A stretch of DNA of 64,000 nt, from contig DASYHP010000050.1 in the NCBI GenBank assembly GCA_035998495.1, positions 1-64,000 on the forward strand. Reading direction: 5' to 3'. The notes under the pieces were generated by a model, which saw nothing but the letters and a program-made list of their open reading frames with translations, made no database searches and was not told where the DNA came from. Positions within the stretch are counted from its first letter, which is position 1, and each line of letters starts with the position of its first letter. A program made the translations under genes and the position numbers. The stretch comes from Mesorhizobium_B sp035998495. GTDB taxonomy: Bacteria; Pseudomonadota; Alphaproteobacteria; Rhizobiales; Rhizobiaceae. Positions 57,951-64,000 of this stretch are shown piece by piece.

Positions 57951-59030
57951 GTGGCGACGCTCGAGCTGGAGAACGTGTCCAAAACCTATTCCGGGGGCGT
58001 GGAGGCGGTGAAGAGCATTTCGCTCAGCGTGCCCGATGGCGCGCTTTGCGTGCTGGTCGGCCCGTCGGGCTGCGGGAAATCCACGTTGCTGCGCATGATC
58101 GCGGGGCTCGAAACCATGACGGCGGGCTCCATCCGCATCGGCGGCCGGGCGGTGGACCGGCTCGGGCCGGCCGAGCGCGACATCGCCATGGTGTTCCAGA
58201 ACTACGCGCTCTACCCGCATATGAGCGTTTACGACAACATGGCCTACGGCTTGCGCAACCGCGGCATGCCGAAGCCTGAGATCGACGCCCGCGTGCGCGA
58301 GGCCGCCCGCTCGCTGGAGTTGGAGGCCCTGCTCAAGCGGCGGCCGCGGGAGCTTTCCGGCGGGCAGCGCCAGCGCGTCGCCATGGGGCGCGCCATCGTG
58401 CGGGAGCCGAAGGCCTTCCTGTTCGACGAGCCCCTGTCCAACCTCGACGCCAAGCTGCGCGGGCAGATGCGGGTGGAGATCAAAGCCATCCAGCGCGCCA
58501 CGGGCGTCACGGGCGTCTATGTGACCCATGACCAGGTGGAGGCCATGACCCTGGCCGATGTCCTTGTCGTGATGAATGCGGGCCGGGCCGAGCAGGTCGG
58601 CGATCCGCTCGGCATCTACAACGATCCGGCCAGCGCCTTTGTCGCGACCTTCATCGGCTCGCCGGCAATGAACCTCGTCCCTGCGCGCGTGGCCGGCGGC
58701 GCGCTGGCGCTGGCGGGCGGCCAAGCGCTGGATCTGCCCGACCTGAGCCTGCCTGCGCCGGGCCGGCCCCTTCTCTTCGGGGTCCGGCCCGAGCACTTAG
58801 TGCTGGCCGATGCTGGGAGCGCGCATCTCACGCTGCGGGCGCGGGCGGTGGAGGCGCTCGGCGCCGACACGCTGATCTATGGCCGGCTCGGCGCGGACGA
58901 AAAGGAGGACATGGTGGCGCGGCTGCCCGGCGGGACGCCCGTCCGCGAAGGAGACGATCTGCCGCTGCGGATCAGGCCAGGATCGGCCTTCCTGTTCGAG
59001 GCCGAGAGCGGGAAGCGGCTGGGAAACTGA
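57951..59030 (+). CDS. ugpC: Glycerol-3-phosphate ABC ATPase UgpC
   Basis: A 359-residue CUT1-type ATPase with a GTG start directly after ugpE. Walker A GPSGCGKS, MVFQNYALYPHMSVYDNMAYGLRNRGMPK, signature LSGGQRQR, Walker B AFLFDEPLSNLDAKLR and VTHDQVEAMTLAD are all canonical, in contrast to the degenerate ATPase pair at 15376-17618. C-terminal regulatory domain present (FGVRPEHLVL). Convergent with the glycosidase gene. Confidence 0.92.
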   Translation: MATLELENVSKTYSGGVEAVKSISLSVPDGALCVLVGPSGCGKSTLLRMIAGLETMTAGSIRIGGRAVDRLGPAERDIAMVFQNYALYPHMSVYDNMAYGLRNRGMPKPEIDARVREAARSLELEALLKRRPRELSGGQRQRVAMGRAIVREPKAFLFDEPLSNLDAKLRGQMRVEIKAIQRATGVTGVYVTHDQVEAMTLADVLVVMNAGRAEQVGDPLGIYNDPASAFVATFIGSPAMNLVPARVAGGALALAGGQALDLPDLSLPAPGRPLLFGVRPEHLVLADAGSAHLTLRARAVEALGADTLIYGRLGADEKEDMVARLPGGTPVREGDDLPLRIRPGSAFLFEAESGKRLGN

Positions 59031-59037
59031 AGCCGGC

Positions 59038-60561
59038 TCAGGTCCGGCGGATGGCGAGCGCCACGTCGGACACGAAGGCGGGCGACTGGAGCCGCAGGGC
59101 TGCCGCCGAGTTCTCGGCTGCGAAACTCGGCCCGGCTCGTCCTTCCCGCGTGTCCCAGGCGGTGACCGTGAAGCGGCCCGCGCCGATGCCGGGAATGGCG
59201 AGCGCGGGGCTGATCGGCGCGGCGTCCCGGCGCAGCGTGCCGTCGCGCCCGATCGTGTCCTTGCGAAGCAGATAGACGACGGCCTGATCCTCGTCGCCGC
59301 AGCCGAAGGCCGCCACGGGACCGGACGCCTCGATCCGGCCGTTGAGGCACTGGCGGCGAAAGCGCGTCCAGTCGACCAGCGGCAGGAAATCGCTGAGCGC
59401 CTTCTGAGCCCTTCGCATTCCTGATGTCAGCACATGCGGGTTGCGGTTGGGCCAGCGCATGCCGCCGCCGGCGCCGCCGCTCGCGAGATGCGCCCACTGC
59501 ATGTGGCGGAAATACTCGTCGTCGAACGCTTCGGCCAGCGTTCGCTTCTTGTCCTTGAAGCTGTGGATCGGCCCGTGCTCGCTGTCGAAGAAGGGCCGGT
59601 CGGCAGGTGTCTCCGTGAGGGCCTCCGCCACGATCCGTCCCATGCTCACGGCCGGGGCCACGGTGTCACGCGGGTGGTCGATCGCGCCGGATTCGTAGAT
59701 ATGGATCGTCGCGAAATCGAGATCGGGATGTCGGAAGATCGGCTCCTTCAAGGGCATGTGCGGCCGCAACGAGAGTTCGGGGCCGAACAGCGACACGGTT
59801 TGCGGGTGCGCGCGGCCGTAAAGCCGCGTCTCGAGCGTCCGCACATGCGTGCTGAGGTCGTGGATGAACTCGCCGAAGGCATCCGCGCTGTCTTCGGCCT
59901 GGGCAGGGTGGATCTCGTTCCACAGATCCCAAGCGAACAGCGCCCCGCTGCCGCCCCAGCGCGTCGCCGCGAAGGAAAGCCGCGCCTTCACCGCTTCCCG
60001 CGTTTCCTTGCACAGGAGCAACCTCGACGGGTGACCGAGCGGGCCGCCGTTCTTGCGATTATAAGGGTGGTGCTTCCAGTGAAGCCAGGTCCAGAACGTG
60101 TCCACGGGCGTCAGAAGGATGCGCAGGCCCACACGCTCGCACAGCGTGAAAAGGTCGTCCCAGAGCCGCACCATATCGGGCACGAACCGGCCGATGGGGC
60201 GCTCGAAATAGCGATGCCGCGACTGCGCATATTCGAGCATGAGCCTCAGGCAGGAGACGCCGTGCGCCTTGAGATGGCGCAGATGCGCCTCCACGCCGGG
60301 CAGATCGCGGCTCCGGAACAGACCGTTCAATTCGATCCAGTTGATGGCGTCGTTCTGGCCGACCGGGGTCCAGGCTTCGCCGTGTTCAGTGGCGAAGTAG
60401 GGAGCGCCCTTGGCCAGCGTGATCCAAGGCAGCGGCCCAGCTTGCCGATCCGCCGCGCGCGGAGCCTGCTGGCCGATGCCGAAGTCGTGCAGCCGCGCGC
60501 CGCCTGAATGATCTTGGTAATGCATGCGCTCGCACCCGCCCCCGGACACGCTCTTCAACAT
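59038..60561 (-). CDS. GH5-like glycoside hydrolase (TIM-barrel), putative
   Basis: A 507-residue cytoplasmic-looking protein (no signal peptide). HLKAHGVSCLRLMLEYAQS, VGLRILLTPVDTFWTWLHWKHHPYN, LFAWDLWNEIHP (candidate acid/base Glu), LDFATIHIYESGAID and RPFFDSEHGPIHSF (candidate nucleophile Glu) follow the layout of GH5/GH2-type mannanase-like barrels. The C-terminal 100 residues look like a beta-sandwich. ATG at 60525 (MHYQDH) is an alternative start; neither site has a good ribosome-binding site. Substrate unknown. Confidence 0.65.
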   Translation of the reverse strand: MLKSVSGGGCERMHYQDHSGGARLHDFGIGQQAPRAADRQAGPLPWITLAKGAPYFATEHGEAWTPVGQNDAINWIELNGLFRSRDLPGVEAHLRHLKAHGVSCLRLMLEYAQSRHRYFERPIGRFVPDMVRLWDDLFTLCERVGLRILLTPVDTFWTWLHWKHHPYNRKNGGPLGHPSRLLLCKETREAVKARLSFAATRWGGSGALFAWDLWNEIHPAQAEDSADAFGEFIHDLSTHVRTLETRLYGRAHPQTVSLFGPELSLRPHMPLKEPIFRHPDLDFATIHIYESGAIDHPRDTVAPAVSMGRIVAEALTETPADRPFFDSEHGPIHSFKDKKRTLAEAFDDEYFRHMQWAHLASGGAGGGMRWPNRNPHVLTSGMRRAQKALSDFLPLVDWTRFRRQCLNGRIEASGPVAAFGCGDEDQAVVYLLRKDTIGRDGTLRRDAAPISPALAIPGIGAGRFTVTAWDTREGRAGPSFAAENSAAALRLQSPAFVSDVALAIRRT

Positions 60562-60639
60562 CCAGGAACTCTGAAGGATGCATGAACCATCAACACGGTG
60601 AGTTGATGAGAACCCTTGCGGAAGGGCTGACCTGTCCCT

Positions 60640-60830
60640 AGCTCATGGCTTCCGCGAGGTCCGGGCCCCGCTGGCGGATGCTTCTGCATCCGCGATGTCG
60701 GTCCTCCGTCGGTTCTGAAGCTTTTCGTTGCCCATCAGGGCATCGGACGGGTGAAGATGCTGGCGGTCGACATCACTTGAGTCCATGCCCGCCGGCTCTC
60801 CGCCTGTTCGATGCCCTCCTGCAGAGGAGG
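60640..60830 (+). ncRNA. Structured 5' leader, candidate terC-type regulatory RNA (TerC copy)
   Basis: GAGGTCCG (60656-60663) and CGGTCCTC (60699-60706) pair with one mismatch and enclose the hairpin GCGGATG/CATCCGC. The flanking GGTCCGGGCCCC-x-CTGG and CGATGTCGG match the DUF4112 leader at 29426-29467, while the inner hairpin bases differ but still pair, which is covariation-like. Two further helices follow: CCGTC/GACGG (60706-60750) around TGCCC/GGGCA. Finally CCTCCT (60815-60820) pairs with AGGAGG (60825-60830), the ribosome-binding site of TerC, so translation can be masked. Identity with the published terC RNA motif is likely but from memory. Confidence 0.65.
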
Positions 60831-60835
60831 ACAAA

Positions 60836-61828
60836 TTGGACGGGATTCTCGCCTTCGCAGCCCTGGATTTCCTGGGAAAGCCCTTGTGGCTCTGGCTGCT
60901 CCTTCTTTCCATCGTCGTGCTCTTGCTCGCCTTCGATCTCGGCGTGCTGCACAAGGAGGACAAGGAGTTGGGCATCGCCGAGAGCCTGAAGCTCTCGGTC
61001 TTCTACATCGCCATCGCGGTTCTGTTCGGCTTCTGGATCTGGTGGTCCATGGGGGCCGAATCCGGGATGCAGTATTTCACGGGCTACGCCATCGAGAAGG
61101 CGCTCTCGATCGACAATGTCTTCGTGATCTCGCTGATCTTCACCTATTTCGCCATTCCCAGGAAATACCAGTACCGGGCGCTGGTGTGGGGCATTCTCGC
61201 CGTTCTCGTCCTGCGCGGGCTGATGATCGCGGTGGGCGCGGCGCTGGTGCAGGAATATGACTGGATCCTGCTCCTGTTCGGCGCCTTCCTGGTGGTGACC
61301 GGCATCAAGATGCTGCGGACGCCCGAGACCGCGCCGGACATCTCAAACAACCCCGTCCTGCGCTTCCTGTCCAAGCGCATGCGGGTGACGCCCGAACTGC
61401 ATGCTGAGCACTTCTTCGTGCGCAAGCCGCATCCGGTGACGGGCAAGCTCGTGATCTGGGCGACGCCGCTCTTTCTGGCGCTGGTGGTGATCAACTTCGC
61501 CGACCTGGTGTTCGCGGTGGACTCCGTGCCCGCGATCTTCGCCATCACCACCGACACCTACATCGTGTTCACGGCGAACATCATGGCGATCCTCGGCCTG
61601 CGCGCGCTCTATTTCGCGCTTGCCGCCATGGTGCATCGCTTCGAATACCTGAAATACGCGCTGGCGCTGGTGCTGGTCTTCATCGGCGGCAAGATCTTCT
61701 GGAACCAGTTCTTCGGTAAGCTGGACCCGGCGATCTCGCTGTCCGTGACCCTCGCCCTGATCGGCGGCGGCGTGGTCTTCTCCTTGTGGAAGACGCGCAA
61801 CGAGGCCTTGGCCCATAGGCCGGGCTGA
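60836..61828 (+). CDS. TerC/Alx-family membrane protein
   Basis: A 330-residue inner-membrane protein with about nine helices. Family acidic motifs are present: LLAFDLGVLHKEDKELGIAESLKLS, YAIEKALSIDNVFVISLIFTYFAIP and FADLVFAVDSVPAIFAITTDTYIVFTANIMAILGLRALYFAL. Alx/TerC proteins are linked to manganese export and tolerance of alkaline pH or tellurite. I start at a TTG (60836) with AGGAGG six bases upstream; an upstream ATG lacks this and lies within the structured leader. Confidence 0.88.
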   Translation: MDGILAFAALDFLGKPLWLWLLLLSIVVLLLAFDLGVLHKEDKELGIAESLKLSVFYIAIAVLFGFWIWWSMGAESGMQYFTGYAIEKALSIDNVFVISLIFTYFAIPRKYQYRALVWGILAVLVLRGLMIAVGAALVQEYDWILLLFGAFLVVTGIKMLRTPETAPDISNNPVLRFLSKRMRVTPELHAEHFFVRKPHPVTGKLVIWATPLFLALVVINFADLVFAVDSVPAIFAITTDTYIVFTANIMAILGLRALYFALAAMVHRFEYLKYALALVLVFIGGKIFWNQFFGKLDPAISLSVTLALIGGGVVFSLWKTRNEALAHRPG

Positions 61829-61862
61829 CGGTTCTCGCTGATATCGTTGTCGTCCGCCCACC

Positions 61863-61894
61863 GCCGCGCCGGCTCGAACCGGCGCGGCCTTATT
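61863..61894 (+). terminator. Rho-independent terminator after TerC gene
   Basis: GCCGCGCCGG (61863-61872) pairs perfectly with CCGGCGCGGC (61879-61888), 6-base loop, followed by CTTATTT. It ends TerC transcription and overlaps the stop codon of the convergent RNA-ligase-like gene. Confidence 0.85.
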
Positions 61895-62474
61895 TGACGC
61901 CGCCCGCCGAGCCTTCGAAGGGGAAACGGCCGCGCGGCGACCAAGGTCCGCCCCGATATCCCCACAGGAGAAGCCCTTCAGCTTGGGCTGTGAAGGGCCG
62001 GAACGACGCCGACAGGCGCTCGAACAGTTTTTTCGCGGTCGCGGGCTCGACCTTGTTCCGGATCGTGACATGCGGCGCGATCTTCTGGCGGTCCTGCGGC
62101 GTGAGATGCGCCGCCCAGACCCGGCTCAGACGCTCGCGCAAATCAGTGAACGCCGGGGCCTCCAGCCGGTAGGCGACGCCTTTGCCCAGGAAGCGCAGGC
62201 CGCTCACCTGAACGGGGAAGGGCGATTGGCCCCGTGCGGCCGTCCTCAGATCGGCTTCGATCTCGGCCTGCCGCTCGCCGGGCAGATGGTGAAACAGCGT
62301 CACATGGGCCGGGATGAAGTTGCGTTCAGGCGGAAAATAGCGCCGCCGCTCGGCCTCGAAGAAGGTGCTGCAGCGTTCGTCGAGGCGAAGCGTGAGGATC
62401 AGCGGGGCGGAGGGGCTAGCGCAAAGCGGCAGGGGATCTTCCGGCCAGGATTTCTCCGAGGACCGCCTCCTCAA
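61890..62474 (-). CDS. 2'-5' RNA ligase / phosphodiesterase family protein
   Basis: A 194-residue 2H-phosphoesterase. Both HxT motifs are present: AHVTLFHHLPGE and APHVTIRNK. RRRYFPPERNFIPAHVTLF and FLGKGVAYRLE also match the alphaproteobacterial subfamily. The start is a TTG at 62474 that overlaps the ATP-grasp stop as TTGA. Natural substrate (cyclic phosphodiester RNA or nucleotide) unknown. Confidence 0.85.
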   Translation of the reverse strand: MRRRSSEKSWPEDPLPLCASPSAPLILTLRLDERCSTFFEAERRRYFPPERNFIPAHVTLFHHLPGERQAEIEADLRTAARGQSPFPVQVSGLRFLGKGVAYRLEAPAFTDLRERLSRVWAAHLTPQDRQKIAPHVTIRNKVEPATAKKLFERLSASFRPFTAQAEGLLLWGYRGGPWSPRGRFPFEGSAGGVK

Positions 62475-63547
62475 GCCGATGCGGCCTGCCCCTCGAACTT
62501 TCGCGCGGCCGCCTCGGCCATGGCCTGAGCGAGGCCAAGGCCCCATTCCTCGCGAACATAGGTCATGAAGTCGAAGTAGGGCAAGCCGGGGCAGACCTCG
62601 AATTCGAGCAGATGGACCGTGCCGTCCCCCTCCACGCGCCAGTCCAGCGAGAACACGTCCCTGAGCCCCAGCGCGCCCATCAGCTTCGCGGCATGGGTGC
62701 GGATGCGCCGGTCGGCTTCGGGTTGGGTGGCGACCACGGGCTCCAGCCGGGGATCCTGGCGCAGGCCCATCGCGGCGGCCTCGGTGCCCTTCGCCCCGGA
62801 GAGCGCCAAGCTGTCGGTCATGGTCTGGAAATCACCGCCCGAGTCCACGATGCTGAGGCCCAGCCGCTCCGCGCCGGCCTGCGGCTCGACGGCCAGAAAG
62901 CTCGCCCGTATGTTGCGGCCCGGCACATAGGCCTGCACAACCGTTTCGTCGCGATAAGCGGCGAAGATGCGCCGGCTTAAGCTCAGCGCCTCGGCTTGCC
63001 CGCGGCAGCGGGAATCTTCCCAGATGCCGATCTTGGCGCCGAGCCGGTTGGGTTTGACGAAAAAGCCGTCAGGCGCGGGCGGCGGCGGGACCAGCCATTC
63101 GCCGTCACGGGAAAGCCCCGCCGGCGGCACGGGAAGGCCGAGCGCCCGGAGCACCGCGCCCGAGCGGAACTTGTCCTGACAGAGCGCGAAAAGCGAATCG
63201 TCCGAGCCGAAAGTGGAAATGCCGTGGAGGCGGGCGAGCGCAGGGGCCGTGCTGCCGCGGAAGAATTGGATGCCGTCGGTCAGTGTCCAGACGAGGGTTC
63301 TTGCCGGGTCGAACGCCGCGAACAGGGTCGGCGCCTCGCCGAGATCGACGGGCCGGAAGCCGAAGCCGCGCGCCTCGCAGGCCTGCGCGATAGCGTCGAA
63401 CTCGGGCGCGATGTCGGTGGACTGGTCGAGATAGGCGGCGATCTCGGCGGCGTGGCCCGGCGAGAAACCTTGCGCCAAAAGCCTCGTCCGGCACGCCTCC
63501 GGCGCCTCGAAGACGAGCGCAAGAAGGGGCCGCCCGCCGCCGCTCAC
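62471..63547 (-). CDS. ATP-grasp family ligase (D-Ala-D-Ala-ligase-like fold)
   Basis: A 358-residue protein. FGSDDSLFALCQDKFRSGAVLRALGLPVPPAG, then GFFVKPNRLGAKIGIWEDSRC, VQAYVPGRNIRASFLAVEP and the metal-binding end LGLRDVFSLDWRVEGDGTVHLLEFEVCPGLPYFDF match the ATP-grasp layout of D-alanine-D-alanine ligase relatives. It would join a carboxylate to an amine; the substrates are unknown. Overlaps both neighbours by four bases, forming an operon with the SMP-30 and RNA-ligase-like genes. Confidence 0.8.
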   Translation of the reverse strand: MSGGGRPLLALVFEAPEACRTRLLAQGFSPGHAAEIAAYLDQSTDIAPEFDAIAQACEARGFGFRPVDLGEAPTLFAAFDPARTLVWTLTDGIQFFRGSTAPALARLHGISTFGSDDSLFALCQDKFRSGAVLRALGLPVPPAGLSRDGEWLVPPPPAPDGFFVKPNRLGAKIGIWEDSRCRGQAEALSLSRRIFAAYRDETVVQAYVPGRNIRASFLAVEPQAGAERLGLSIVDSGGDFQTMTDSLALSGAKGTEAAAMGLRQDPRLEPVVATQPEADRRIRTHAAKLMGALGLRDVFSLDWRVEGDGTVHLLEFEVCPGLPYFDFMTYVREEWGLGLAQAMAEAAARKFEGQAASA

Positions 63548-64000
63548 AAGACGACCGAGGGCTCGAAGCGGCCCTTGACCTCGAGGGGCAGCAGGAAGGT
63601 CTGCCCGGCCAGCGGCTCCTTGGCGCGCGCCTCCTCGCTCATGCCCTTCCAGGCCGAGGTGACGGCGAGCCGGCCGGCGTCCGGCCCCACGAAGGCCGGG
63701 CAGGAGGCTTGGCTCGCGGGAACCTTGATGGAGCGCAACAGCTTGCCTTGGGCGTCATAGGCATCGACGCGCGAGCCACCCCAGCGCGCGTTCCACAACA
63801 CGCCGTCGGCGTCGATCACCGAGCCGTCGATGAAGCCTTCCGCCTCTCTTCCATCGACGAACACCTGCGGCTCGTCATGGGGCAGGCCCGTCTCGGGGTC
63901 GCAGGCGACGCGCCACAGCTTTTGCGCCGAGGAGCAGGCGAAGAAGGCGGTCGCTCCATCGGCGGAAAAGCAGATGGAATTGGGAATCACCACCCCGTCG
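63544..64000 (-). CDS. SMP-30/gluconolactonase family protein, N-terminus outside window
   Basis: The C-terminal 151 residues of a six-bladed propeller lactonase-like protein. IPNSICFSADGATAFFACSSAQKLWRV, FIDGSVIDADGVLWNARWGGSRVDAYDAQGKLLRSIKVPASQASCPAFVGPD and LAVTSAWKGM contain the conserved metal-binding Asn and Asp of the SMP-30 family. The frame is open to the window edge. It overlaps the ATP-grasp start (ATGA). Confidence 0.85.
   Translation of the reverse strand, partial: DGVVIPNSICFSADGATAFFACSSAQKLWRVACDPETGLPHDEPQVFVDGREAEGFIDGSVIDADGVLWNARWGGSRVDAYDAQGKLLRSIKVPASQASCPAFVGPDAGRLAVTSAWKGMSEEARAKEPLAGQTFLLPLEVKGRFEPSVVL

Noticed and set aside
60640..60830. yybP-ykoY manganese riboswitch, expected upstream of alx/terC genes.
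   Set aside because: The conserved GGGGAGTAG-type loop and its partner are absent; the sequence instead matches the DUF4112 leader here.

Overview
The window is GC-rich DNA (by eye well above 60 %) from an alphaproteobacterium. The gene repertoire points to the Hyphomicrobiales (Rhizobiales): an EryD/EryA-type polyol operon, a soxBDAG sarcosine oxidase set, AztABC with Zur, Ugp uptake, a TAXI-type TRAP transporter, and two candidate terC-type leader RNAs. Genus cannot be told from the sequence. Nearly all of it is ordinary chromosomal metabolism and transport. No rRNA, CRISPR array, prophage or intact integrase was seen.

Bases 1-3900 are a scarred integration hotspot. They hold the 3' end of a DUF892 gene and a second decayed copy of that end, two tRNA-Arg 3'-half fragments in direct orientation 2.87 kb apart, an intact tRNA-Arg(CCG), and remnants of a serine recombinase and a plasmid-type ParB that abut each other. 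Between the tRNA fragments lies a less GC-rich islet. It carries a GFA-type protein, two tandem paralogous 87/88-aa proteins, a 30-aa membrane peptide, a small secreted protein and an OhrR-type regulator with two tandem operators.

3.9-10.9 kb: endonuclease V; a TAXI TRAP transporter (SBP, fused permease, DUF1850); a divergent EEP-nuclease / phospholipase D pair. 11-22.6 kb: a polyol (probably erythritol-like) operon behind a 16-bp perfect palindrome, with an EryD-like regulator, a CUT1-type ABC importer using two unequal ATPases, an EryA-like kinase, a 2-hydroxyacid dehydrogenase, a GlpD/EryB-like dehydrogenase and pyridoxal kinase.

22.6-26.2 kb: a copper island. Three CueR-type promoters, each with a 19-bp spacer, serve a DUF4396 membrane protein with a YqaA-like protein, a CopZ chaperone, and cueR itself with a cytosolic Csp copper-storage protein. 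DUF411 and cytochrome b561 genes lie between. 26-31.6 kb: amine-oxidase-like and acyltransferase genes, a DUF4112 gene behind a structured leader, and an SplB-like radical SAM protein. 31.6-36.6 kb: sarcosine oxidase. 36.7-50.6 kb: a catabolic neighbourhood with IorAB, a MarR regulator, two paralogous COG1233-type FAD oxidoreductases, a cyclase-family hydrolase and a complete Dpp-type ABC importer.

50.8-54.6 kb: a 160-bp MITE-like element, zur and the divergent aztABC zinc importer. 54.8-59 kb: ugpBAEC. 59-64 kb: a GH5-like glycosidase, a TerC-family membrane protein behind a leader that matches the DUF4112 leader, a 2'-5' RNA ligase-like protein, an ATP-grasp protein and a truncated SMP-30 gene. 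The most novel signals are the shared leader RNA at two loci, the CueR regulon including DUF4396, the tRNA-flanked islet of small proteins, and the IorAB/FAD-oxidoreductase/Dpp catabolic cluster.
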